A stretch of 5,485 nucleotides of DNA from Phascolarctobacterium sp. (GCA_024405645.1 JAKSOJ010000094.1:1-5485), one strand, 5' to 3'. Numbered from the stretch's first letter, positions 1-5,472 are shown. The notes: generated by a model not told the origin, from the letters alone. Translations and numbers: made by a program.

Positions 1-56
1 ACCATATAAAAATATGCAAAAACCGCCAAATTTAAGATTTAAGATGAGGCAAGATT

Positions 57-671
57 TTATGCCCTTGCAATTACTATTGCATTTAAACACTCCATCTCAA
101 AAAGCTTTTCCCTAGCCTCTTCTGTTTCAAAAACTCTATAGACATTACGCATCATGGCACTGTTTTTACGACAAGTTATTTCTTCGTTTGCAATGCATTT
201 CTCAAGAACACCAAAAAGAATTTTATCAATCTCCTGGTCGGTGTTACCCCAGTATTGCAGTAAATTCAGCCTAATTTGCCTAATACACATCATCAATTCT
301 CTGGCAAGTTTAGAACGTCTGCTATAAAGGATAAGACCTCGCATACACATCCCAATAGCTCGTTCGTACCTATACCTAGAAGCCTTGGTATCGCTTGCAA
401 TTTTTTGTGCAAGGTCCATATTTAATCCAAGAGAAAATTCGTCATAACATTCTTCTGAAGAAACAAGTATTTCTGGCAAATCAAGTTCAACAAGTTCTGG
501 CTCAGGTGCAAGCTTTTTGCAGCATGCGTCACAGGCATATCCTGCAAATTGACCAAAACGATAGCCAATAAAAAAGCTTGTAACATTTTGAGTTTCATTA
601 CACATAAGGCATGTGAACCTTTGCTTCCTAGATAGATGTGTGTAAACGATATTGTTTTGAGATAAGAGCAT
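57..671 (-). CDS. Hypothetical protein with N-terminal CxxC...CxxC putative zinc-binding motif
   Basis: I do not recognise this 204-residue protein. Near the N-terminus two cysteine pairs, C21-x2-C24 and C47-x2-C50 (followed by C51), are 22 residues apart, the layout of a small zinc ribbon or treble-clef knuckle, so metal binding is a reasonable inference. Residues 56-80 are acidic (PEPELVELDLPE). From about 85 to 195 the chain looks helical and rich in Arg/Lys (RYRYER near 99-104, SRRSKLAR near 117-124), with scattered further cysteines (109, 129, 159, 167, 195). No signal peptide or clear membrane segment is seen, so it is probably cytoplasmic; nucleic-acid binding is possible but unproven. 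The ATG is well supported: AAAGGAGGT lies 6 bases upstream. It uses AGA/AGG arginine codons more than the neighbouring pyr genes and looks more A+T-rich. It has its own promoter and a tandem structured leader, so it is not part of the pyr operon. Confidence 0.8.
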   Translation of the reverse strand: MLLSQNNIVYTHLSRKQRFTCLMCNETQNVTSFFIGYRFGQFAGYACDACCKKLAPEPELVELDLPEILVSSEECYDEFSLGLNMDLAQKIASDTKASRYRYERAIGMCMRGLILYSRRSKLARELMMCIRQIRLNLLQYWGNTDQEIDKILFGVLEKCIANEEITCRKNSAMMRNVYRVFETEEAREKLFEMECLNAIVIARA

Positions 672-677
672 GGTGGT

Positions 678-686
678 ACCTCCTTT
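678..686 (-). promoter_or_regulatory. Consensus ribosome binding site of the zinc-knuckle gene
   Basis: On the minus strand AAAGGAGGT is a full match to the anti-Shine-Dalgarno sequence of 16S rRNA and lies 6 bases before the ATG at 671. I see no anti-SD (ACCUCC-like) stretch in the leader that could mask it. Control by the upstream RNA is therefore more likely at transcription termination than by hiding this site. Confidence 0.85.
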
Positions 687-694
687 AAGGCAAC

Positions 695-724
695 AAAAAA
701 AGCCCCGAGTATATCGTTCTCAGG
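695..724 (-). terminator. Terminator-like hairpin of the second RNA element, just before the gene
   Basis: On the minus strand CCTGAG (724-719) pairs with CTCGGG (709-704), one pair being a wobble, with a possible outer U-G pair. GGGGC is followed by seven T residues (701-695). The tract ends 9 bases before the ribosome binding site and 23 bases before the start codon, the usual place of an attenuator that decides whether the gene is transcribed. Confidence 0.6.
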
Positions 725-785
725 AAACGCTCACTTAGTAGTTAGCACTTCACAGGAATTGCGTCCTCCTGGATGGACGATTTTT
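702..785 (-). repeat. Structured RNA element, gene-proximal copy
   Basis: Second copy in the transcript. Stem 1 pairs CGUCC (779-775) with GGACG (766-762), one pair longer than in the first copy. Stem 2 pairs CAGGA (771-767) with UCCUG (757-753). When the stems are aligned, three of the five pairs differ from the first copy at both partners, yet pairing is kept. The 17-base core (751-735) is identical in both copies. The last hairpin pairs 724-719 with 709-704, where one U-A pair has become U-G, and has loop AACGAUAUA. Only 15 bases separate the preceding element (803) from this one (785) if linkers are excluded. Confidence 0.7.
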
Positions 786-797
786 AATTTAGATAAC

Positions 798-825
798 AAA
801 AATCCCTGAGCATCTCGTCCTCAGG
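798..825 (-). terminator. Terminator-like hairpin of the first RNA element
   Basis: On the minus strand CCTGAG (825-820) pairs perfectly with CTCAGG (810-805) around a 9-base loop, followed by GA and five T residues (802-798). The stem is short and the U-tract modest, so termination is probably partial. Its loop matches the loop of the other copy at several positions ((G/A)ACGA(G/T)AT(G/A)), which is unusual for a plain terminator and suggests that the loop has a pairing or binding role. Confidence 0.5.
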
Positions 826-885
826 TTACGCTCGTTTAGTAGTTAGCACTTCGCAGATTTTAGTCCTCTGCGATGGACAATTCAT
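803..885 (-). repeat. Structured RNA element, promoter-proximal copy
   Basis: This copy is first in the transcript. Pseudoknot stem 1 pairs GUCC (878-875) with GGAC (866-863). Stem 2 pairs CGCAGA (872-867) with UCUGCG (857-852), six pairs. The order of arms 1-2-1'-2' is that of an H-type pseudoknot. The core follows at 852-836, then GAGCGU (834-829), then a hairpin of six Watson-Crick pairs, 825-820 with 810-805, and loop GACGAGAUG. It is about three quarters identical to the second copy, with an offset of 101 bases. Confidence 0.7.
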
Positions 886-894
886 TGTGGTGAT

Positions 895-923
895 ATTGTA
901 GCAGGAGTTAAATATTTTGTCAA
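895..923 (-). promoter_or_regulatory. Near-consensus sigma-70/sigma-A promoter of the leader and zinc-knuckle gene
   Basis: On the minus strand the -35 box TTGACA (923-918) matches the consensus exactly. A 17-base spacer follows, then the -10 box TACAAT (900-895, five of six consensus bases), preceded by TGC, an extended -10 element. The predicted start is an A near 888, so the first RNA element begins within about 10 nt of the 5' end. So strong a core promoter suggests that control acts after initiation, through the leader. It lies downstream of the pyr terminator, making the next gene a separate transcription unit. Confidence 0.88.
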
Positions 924-934
924 ATGAGGGATAA

Positions 935-998
935 CTAAAATAAAAAGCAGAAAAGAATCAGCCCAAGCTTTTACCTGAGCAATGAAACTTTTCTGCTT
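935..998 (-). terminator. Intrinsic terminator of the pyr operon
   Basis: On the minus strand AAGCAGAAAAG (998-988 in complement) and its partner (955-945) form an 11-base-pair inverted repeat, followed by TTTTTATTTT. The 32-base interior can fold a further six-pair hairpin (979-974 with 967-962), so the whole is a long stem with an internal loop. It lies about 120 bases after the pyrE stop codon and just before the next promoter, as expected for the end of the operon transcript. The + strand copy is followed by TTAAATTACTTTTA, a weaker tract, so the minus direction is the likely one. Confidence 0.75.
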
Positions 999-1119
999 AA
1001 ATTACTTTTATAGCCAAATTTAGTTGTACATCACCTAGCCAAATGGCATTGCCCCTCTAATTGAAAGGAGCGTACATCAGCGAATTCCATAACGCAGATG
1101 GCTATATGCATTTGGGCTA
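999..1119. other. Non-coding 3' region between pyrE and the operon terminator
   Basis: No convincing gene is found here. Two short direct repeats are visible: TAGCCAAAT at 1011-1019 and 1036-1044, and GTACATCA at 1026-1033 and 1072-1079. A 26-codon minus-strand frame starting at an ATG a few bases after the pyrE stop has no ribosome binding site and is not annotated. The stretch probably forms the 3' untranslated part of the pyr mRNA. Confidence 0.5.
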
Positions 1120-1701
1120 TTATTTACCAGTTCTGCCACGTTTGGTAAATTCAATGCCTTTAGAGCACAGCGGGCAGGAATCAGGTTGGAAGGTTTCAAC
1201 GGACAAATGCAGGAGAGCTTCGGTACGAACGCCAAAATCTACCTTGCCACCACTGCGGTCAACTAAGAGACCAACGCCTACGAGATCGCCTTCGCATTCA
1301 TTAACAACTTCCATAACTTCTTTTACAGAACCGCCAGTAGTAACGATATCTTCTACTACGAGAACGCGAGTTCCTTTAGGAATTTGGAAGCCACGACGAA
1401 GAGTCATTTTGCCATCAACACGTTCGGTGAAGATTGCACGAGTGCCAAGAGCCTTACCAACTTCATGAGCCAGAAGAATGCCGCCAGTCATAGGACCAAC
1501 AACGAGTTCTACATTGTCATTTTCATAACGACGAGCGATTTCTTGGCAAAGTCTTTCGGTATATTTAGGATGTTGGAGTACATTGAATTTTTCAACATAC
1601 ATAGGGCTATGTAAACCAGAGGTCAGAAGGAAGTGACCATGCATAACAGCACTGGTTTCTTCTAACATTTTCATAACGTCTTTTTCTTCTAAAATTGCCA
1701 T
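1120..1701 (-). CDS. pyrE: Orotate phosphoribosyltransferase, Thermus-type
   Basis: Cytoplasmic enzyme converting orotate and PRPP to orotidine 5'-monophosphate (OMP) and pyrophosphate, the fifth step of UMP synthesis. The 193-residue protein has the type I phosphoribosyltransferase PRPP loop VLVVEDIVTTGGS (113-125), with the adjacent acidic pair E117-D118, and the N-terminal SGLHSPMYVEKF segment (28-39). GPMTGG (69-74) forms the other phosphate-binding turn. Instead of the RKEAKDHG-like flexible loop of the E. coli and Bacillus enzymes it has FTERVDGKMTLRRGF (91-105), and it ends with a C-terminal CPLC (176-179). Both features fit the Thermus-family OPRT branch (TIGR01367-like). The ATG is supported by AAAGGAG 8 bases upstream, which lies within the last codons of pyrF; only 3 bases separate the two genes, so translational coupling is likely. 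It is the last gene of the operon. Confidence 0.95.
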   Translation of the reverse strand: MAILEEKDVMKMLEETSAVMHGHFLLTSGLHSPMYVEKFNVLQHPKYTERLCQEIARRYENDNVELVVGPMTGGILLAHEVGKALGTRAIFTERVDGKMTLRRGFQIPKGTRVLVVEDIVTTGGSVKEVMEVVNECEGDLVGVGLLVDRSGGKVDFGVRTEALLHLSVETFQPDSCPLCSKGIEFTKRGRTGK

Positions 1702-1704
1702 TTC

Positions 1705-2421
1705 TTATACTCCTTTAATTTCTTCAACGATAGCAAGAGCTGCAGCTTGTCTATCTTCAGCTTTGGTAATAGGACGACCAACTACGATATGGCTGGAACC
1801 ATTTTTGAACGCACCAGCAGGGGTTGCTACGCGAGATTGGTCATCAAGAGATGCGCCAGCAGGACGAACACCGGGGGTTACGATCAAGAATTCAGGGCCG
1901 CAAGCTTCACGGATAGCTGCTGCTTCTTGAGGACTAGCAACAACACCGTCCATACCGGATTCTTTAGCAAGCTTAGCAAGAGCAATAACTTGCTCAGCAA
2001 TGGTAACTTTATAATTTAAATCACCGAATTGTTCATTATCCATGCTAGTTAAAATGGTAACTGCGATCAGCTTAGGAGCAGGACGACCAGCTTTTTCAGC
2101 TGCTTCATGAACTGCTTTAACTGCTTCGCTCATCATTTTCTTGCCACCAACTGCATGAACGTTCATCATATCTGCACCAAGTTCGTTAAGAACCATTAAT
2201 GCATGAGCAACGGTGTTAGGAATATCTTGTAATTTTAAGTCAAGGAAAACATGCTTGCCTTGTTCTTTAAGGAAGCTAATGATTTGGCTACCAACTGCAT
2301 AATACAGTTCCATGCCAACCTTGTAGTAGCTAACGGAATCGCCCAATTCCAATACGCAAGCTTTTGCTGCTTCAAAATTGGGGAAGTCAAGAGCTACAAT
2401 GAGACGATCATCATGTTGCAT
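1705..2421 (-). CDS. pyrF: Orotidine 5'-phosphate decarboxylase
   Basis: Decarboxylates OMP to UMP, the last step of the pathway, without a cofactor; active as a cytoplasmic homodimer. The 238 residues match the bacterial short-form family (about 230-240). Catalytic and binding residues are all visible: D12 in LIVALDF, K34 in YYKVGMELYY, the hallmark D61-x-K63-x2-D66 charge network in FLDLKLQDIPNT, the VTPGVRP phosphate-side loop (181-187), DDQSRVATP (193-201), and the phosphate-gripping R216 in VVGRPITKA. The start ATG has AGGAGG 7 bases upstream. It follows pyrD by 15 bases and precedes pyrE by 3, so it takes the product of the downstream gene's enzyme. Nothing unusual is seen. Confidence 0.97.
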   Translation of the reverse strand: MQHDDRLIVALDFPNFEAAKACVLELGDSVSYYKVGMELYYAVGSQIISFLKEQGKHVFLDLKLQDIPNTVAHALMVLNELGADMMNVHAVGGKKMMSEAVKAVHEAAEKAGRPAPKLIAVTILTSMDNEQFGDLNYKVTIAEQVIALAKLAKESGMDGVVASPQEAAAIREACGPEFLIVTPGVRPAGASLDDQSRVATPAGAFKNGSSHIVVGRPITKAEDRQAAALAIVEEIKGV

Positions 2422-2436
2422 TTCTTTTCCTCCTAA

Positions 2437-3393
2437 TTATTTATTGAAGTAAGGCATGCTCGCTTTACCATTTGGAAGTGCGAGGCCAACGATATCGTTA
2501 ATGCTTTGAGCATTGTGTCTGTCGAGATATGCCAGCATACCATGAGCAATGCTTTCAGCGATGTCAGGTTGTACAAAGTTTGCAGTACCAACTGCAACTG
2601 CACTAGCACCTGCCAGCATGAATTCAATTGCATCTTCAGCGCACATAATACCACCCATGCCGATGATGGGAACGCTAACAGCTTGAGCTACTTGGTAAAC
2701 CAGGCGAACTGCTACAGGACGAACACAGGGACCGGAAAGGCCACCAGTGATATTGCCCAATACAGGACGTTGACGTTCAATATCAATTTTGGTGCCAAGC
2801 AAGGTATTAATCATGCTAATTGCATCAGTACCTGCTGCTTCAACAGCTTTAGCCATTGCAACAATATCAGTAACATTGGGGCTGAGCTTAGTGATTACAG
2901 GTTTAGAGGTATTTGCTTTAACTGCACGAACTACTTCAGCAGCAGCTTCAGGAACAGTACCAAAAACAATACCGCCAACCTTTACGTTCGGGCAGGAAAT
3001 GTTGATTTCCACAGCATCTACGCCATCAACATCCAACTTTTTAGCTACAGCGCCATATTCTTCAGGAGAGTGACCATAAATATTAACAATTACAGGCACA
3101 TCATATTTTCTAAGTTCTGGCAAAGTGTGTTCCAGGAAATAATCACTGCCAGGATTTTCCAAGCCGATGCAGTTAAGCATGCCGGAAGGAGTTTCTACTG
3201 CTCTTTGGCCTTTATTTCCTTTGGCAGGTTCAAGGCTAGTACCTTTTACAGTAACAGCGCCAACCTTTTCCAAATCAAGAAAATCGGTAAATTCCAAGCC
3301 AAAGCCGAAGGTACCGGAGCCAGTAGTAACAGGAGTTGCCATTTTTACGCCAGCAATATCAACTGCTAAGCGACCATCATAAATGTTTACCAT
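2437..3393 (-). CDS. pyrD: Dihydroorotate dehydrogenase class 1B, catalytic subunit
   Basis: FMN-containing TIM-barrel subunit that oxidises dihydroorotate to orotate. In class 1B enzymes electrons pass from its FMN to PyrK and on to NAD+; the complex is a cytoplasmic PyrD2PyrK2 heterotetramer. The 318 residues are slightly longer than usual (about 300-312). Visible motifs are TTGSGTFGFG (23-32), VKGTS (49-53), NCIGLENPG (74-82), the active-site loop INISCPNVKVGG (130-141) with catalytic base C134 as expected for class 1 (class 2 uses serine), KLSPNVTDI (169-177), MINTLLGTKIDI (194-205) and the FMN phosphate region GMGGI (245-249) and VGTANF (268-273). The ATG has GGAGG 7 bases upstream, inside the end of pyrK. 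The reading frame overlaps pyrK by 7 bases, which suggests coupled translation of the two subunits. It lies 15 bases before pyrF. Confidence 0.96.
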   Translation of the reverse strand: MVNIYDGRLAVDIAGVKMATPVTTGSGTFGFGLEFTDFLDLEKVGAVTVKGTSLEPAKGNKGQRAVETPSGMLNCIGLENPGSDYFLEHTLPELRKYDVPVIVNIYGHSPEEYGAVAKKLDVDGVDAVEINISCPNVKVGGIVFGTVPEAAAEVVRAVKANTSKPVITKLSPNVTDIVAMAKAVEAAGTDAISMINTLLGTKIDIERQRPVLGNITGGLSGPCVRPVAVRLVYQVAQAVSVPIIGMGGIMCAEDAIEFMLAGASAVAVGTANFVQPDIAESIAHGMLAYLDRHNAQSINDIVGLALPNGKASMPYFNK

Positions 3394-4154
3394 TCTCCTA
3401 CCTCCTCAGCCCAGAACACAGGACCATCCTTGCAGACTTTAATGCGTTTGCCAATGCCTTCGCATGCGCAGGACAGGCAAGCGCCCAAGCCACAAGCCAT
3501 GTATTTTTCAAGAGAAACTTGGCATTTTACATTTGCTTCCAAGCAAGCATTAGCAACTGCCTTCATCATGGGTACGGGACCACATACATAAACGCAATCA
3601 TACACGCCACTTGCTAAAAGCTCAGGAAGAACTGCCATTACGGTACCCTTAGTACCTGCAGTGCCATCATCAGTAGTTAAGAAAACTTTTTCACTAAGGC
3701 CTTCATAAAAATCAGTCCAGAAAAGTTCGGATGCACTGCGACCACCCATAAGGATATCGCTCTTACCCACGCCAAAGCCTTGAGCCAGGAACAGCAAGGG
3801 AGCAAGACCCAAGCCACCACCAACCAAGAGCGGTTTTTTAGCGCTCATATCAAAGCCTTTGCCCAAAGGACCAACGATGGATAATTCATCACCACTGCAA
3901 ACTTCTGCCAGGATATGAGTTGCTTCGCCGATAATGCGATACATAAGAGTAAAGGTACCTGCTTCACGGTTAACACCTGCAACACCAAAGGGGCGACGCA
4001 GAAGAGGTGCAGTATTCTTGCAAACCTTTACATTGACAAATTGACCAGGAACAGCCTCATTGGCAATTTTAGGTGCGTATACTTCTATTAATTTGGTAGA
4101 GCTATTTAAAACTTGTTGGCCAACAACCTTAGCCAGCTCGATTGTTTTACTCAT
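3387..4154 (-). CDS. pyrK: Dihydroorotate dehydrogenase electron-transfer subunit (FAD, [2Fe-2S])
   Basis: Partner of PyrD in class 1B dihydroorotate dehydrogenase; it carries electrons through a [2Fe-2S] cluster and FAD to NAD+. The 255 residues have the ferredoxin-reductase-like order: an FAD domain with PGQFVNVKV (36-44) and RRPFGVAG (53-60), then YRIIGEATHIL (72-82) and GPLGKGF (95-101); a nucleotide-binding domain with GGGLGLAPL (112-120) and CGPVPMMKAV (191-200); and a C-terminal cluster domain with C221, C226, C229 and C241 (CGLGACLSC...CKDGPVF), the four ligands known in the Lactococcus enzyme. All ligands are present, so the subunit should be functional. The ATG has GAGGAG 6 bases upstream. 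It follows pyrC by 25 bases and overlaps pyrD by 7. The presence of pyrK identifies PyrD as the NAD-linked class, not the fumarate-linked class 1A. Confidence 0.96.
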   Translation of the reverse strand: MSKTIELAKVVGQQVLNSSTKLIEVYAPKIANEAVPGQFVNVKVCKNTAPLLRRPFGVAGVNREAGTFTLMYRIIGEATHILAEVCSGDELSIVGPLGKGFDMSAKKPLLVGGGLGLAPLLFLAQGFGVGKSDILMGGRSASELFWTDFYEGLSEKVFLTTDDGTAGTKGTVMAVLPELLASGVYDCVYVCGPVPMMKAVANACLEANVKCQVSLEKYMACGLGACLSCACEGIGKRIKVCKDGPVFWAEEVGEW

Positions 4155-4179
4155 AGCTTACTCCTCTCAATTTCTTTTA

Positions 4180-5472
4180 TTATTTGCAGATAACAACGCC
4201 GTCTTTCATTACGAACTTGCCGCCCAGGATGGTTGCAACAGCTTTGCCTTTGCAAGCCTTACCTTCGTAGGGAGTGAATTTACCGCGAGTATAGAACTTG
4301 CTAGAATCAACGGTCCATTCTTGGTTCAGGTCCATAATGGTGATGTCTGCTTTAGCTCCTTCTTTAAGAGTACCAGCTTCCAGCTTGAATACTTTTGCAG
4401 GTTCGCAGCTCATCTTGTTGATAACGGTATTGAGGTCGAAAATACCAGTATGATAAAGGTCGGTCAGAACTACGCCAAGGCTGGTTTCCAAACCGCAGAA
4501 GCCATTAGGAGCATTTCTGAACTCAACATCTTTTTCTTCAGGAGCATGAGGTGCATGGTCGGTAACGATGCAGTTAACAGTGCCATCAAGAACTGCTTGA
4601 CGCATTGCTTCTACGTGGTCCATGCTACGCAGCGGAGGGCTTACACGAGTTGCAGGATTGTAATCAGCACAAGCTTCATCGGTTAAGGTTAAATGTTGAA
4701 CAGCAACTTCGCAGGTTACGTTTACGCCCTTCTTTTGAGCTTGACGAATAATGTCGATAGCACCCTTGGAAGCTACATGGCAAATATGTACATGTGCGCC
4801 AGTGTATTCAGCGATAATGCAATCACGAGCTACTGCAATATCTTCGGAGATATAGGGAATGCCAGGAACGCCAATGCGAGCAGAAACAACGCCTTCATGC
4901 ATGTAGCCTTCAGCATTAAGTTCGGGATCAATTGCATGGCAGAGCAAGGGTTTATCAAATGCTTTGATATATCTTGCAGCCAAGAGGAAGAGACGGGAAC
5001 TCTTTACATAGTGACCATCGTCAGAGAAACCAAGTGCTCCACGAGCAGCCATATCGCCCATTTCAGCAAGTTCTTCGCCTTTTTCGCCTTTGGAAATAGC
5101 GCCGATAACTTCAACATTAGCATAGGATTCTTCTTCTGCTTGTTGTTTTACACCGGAAACGAGAACTGCGGAATCGATTACAGGTTTAGTGTTAGGCATG
5201 CAAGCTACGGTAGTTACACCGCCTGCAGCTGCAGCTTTAGTACCAGAAACAATGTCTTCTTTTGCTTCCAGACCAGGTTCACGCAGATGGGTATGCATGT
5301 CGATGAGGCCAGGAGCTACAACCTTATCGGTTGCATCATATACTTCAGCGCCTTCAGCAGCTAAATTTTCGCCAATTGCTTTTACTTTTCCATCTTCAAC
5401 CAGAAGATCGCAAACTTTATCTAAATTTTGGCTCGGGTCTACAACTCTGCCATTTTTAATCAATATTTTCAA
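4180..5472 (-). CDS. pyrC: Dihydroorotase, class I (Bacillus type)
   Basis: Zinc amidohydrolase that cyclises carbamoyl-aspartate to dihydroorotate, the third step of UMP synthesis. The 430-residue length and N-terminal beta-sandwich segment (KNGRVVDPS) fit class I. Metal and active-site residues of that class are present: H60 and H62 in DMHTHLREPG, D152 in FSDDG (the aspartate that bridges the metals where other amidohydrolases have a carboxylated lysine), H179 in LLCHA, H232 in ICHVAS, and D305 in TDHAPH. R64 and N94 (CMPNT) are substrate contacts, and the GFCGLET loop is at 324-330. Two places depart from the Bacillus pattern: the PHH-L-LT motif reads VQH-L-LT (258-263), and NPPLR reads SPPLR (278-282). 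The start is TTG, chosen because GGAGG lies 8 bases upstream and no in-frame ATG or GTG gives the conserved N-terminus. It heads the visible part of the operon. Confidence 0.95.
   Translation of the reverse strand: MKILIKNGRVVDPSQNLDKVCDLLVEDGKVKAIGENLAAEGAEVYDATDKVVAPGLIDMHTHLREPGLEAKEDIVSGTKAAAAGGVTTVACMPNTKPVIDSAVLVSGVKQQAEEESYANVEVIGAISKGEKGEELAEMGDMAARGALGFSDDGHYVKSSRLFLLAARYIKAFDKPLLCHAIDPELNAEGYMHEGVVSARIGVPGIPYISEDIAVARDCIIAEYTGAHVHICHVASKGAIDIIRQAQKKGVNVTCEVAVQHLTLTDEACADYNPATRVSPPLRSMDHVEAMRQAVLDGTVNCIVTDHAPHAPEEKDVEFRNAPNGFCGLETSLGVVLTDLYHTGIFDLNTVINKMSCEPAKVFKLEAGTLKEGAKADITIMDLNQEWTVDSSKFYTRGKFTPYEGKACKGKAVATILGGKFVMKDGVVICK

Larger units (their letters stand above)
695..888 (-). 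ncRNA. Tandem structured RNA leader (candidate riboswitch or attenuator, unknown class)
   Basis: Two similar elements occupy the 5' leader of the downstream gene, from the predicted transcription start near 888 to the U-tract at 695. In transcript order the copies are 885-803 and 785-702. Each has three parts: an H-type pseudoknot (arm GUCC pairing with GGAC, interleaved with a second stem), a core shared exactly by both copies (minus-strand GAAGTGCTAACTACTAA), and a hairpin CCUGAG...CUC(A/G)GG followed by U5 or U7. Stems are maintained with different bases in the two copies, which supports selection on RNA structure. Placement right after a strong promoter and before a consensus ribosome binding site fits a cis-acting attenuator. 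I could not match it to glycine, c-di-GMP, THF, TPP, glutamine, guanidine, preQ1, ZTP or SAM riboswitch consensus patterns from memory. The ligand is unknown, and it could also be a known class that I fail to recognise. Confidence 0.65.

Noticed and set aside
1..56. Possible terminator after the unknown gene (GCC...GGCGGTTTTT on the minus strand)
   Set aside because: The stem would be 3 to 5 weak pairs with a long A/T-rich loop; too weak to call, and the window ends here.
672..680. GGTGGTACC on the plus strand resembles the T-box antiterminator motif
   Set aside because: It is only the complement of the ribosome binding site region on the coding strand; no T-box stem I specifier structure or AGGGTGGNACCGCG context is present in the transcript orientation.
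805..825. ACGA in the hairpin loops recalled the guanidine-II (mini-ykkC) riboswitch with two ACGR tetraloops
   Set aside because: The loops are 9 nt, not closed ACGR tetraloops, the stems differ from the consensus, and guanidine-II lacks the pseudoknot and long core seen here. The CTGAGA in the second copy recalled TPP, but the rest of the TPP core is absent.
702..885. Tandem pseudoknot repeats before a gene recalled type III toxin-antitoxin RNA (ToxI/CptI/TenpI)
   Set aside because: Those repeats are about 35-50 nt and precede ToxN-fold toxins of about 170 residues. Here the period is 101 nt, each unit has its own terminator, and the protein is a cysteine-knuckle protein. Not fully excluded, but poorly supported.
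1011..1079. Short direct repeats TAGCCAAAT and GTACATCA after pyrE
   Set aside because: Each occurs only twice, with different spacings (25 and 46 bases), and forms no clear element; most likely chance.
1061..1468. Plus-strand frame of 135 codons over pyrE, with GAAAGGAG just before its start region
   Set aside because: The translation is Arg/Pro/Thr/Ser-rich with no recognisable domain, and most of it is antisense to intact pyrE.
2506..3369. Long plus-strand open frame (287 codons) opposite pyrD, and similar ones at 4060-4686 and 4693-5364 opposite pyrK/pyrC
   Set aside because: They lie antisense to well-conserved enzymes, have low-complexity Ser/Asn/Phe/Cys-rich translations and no family motifs; they are shadows of the codon bias of the pyr genes.
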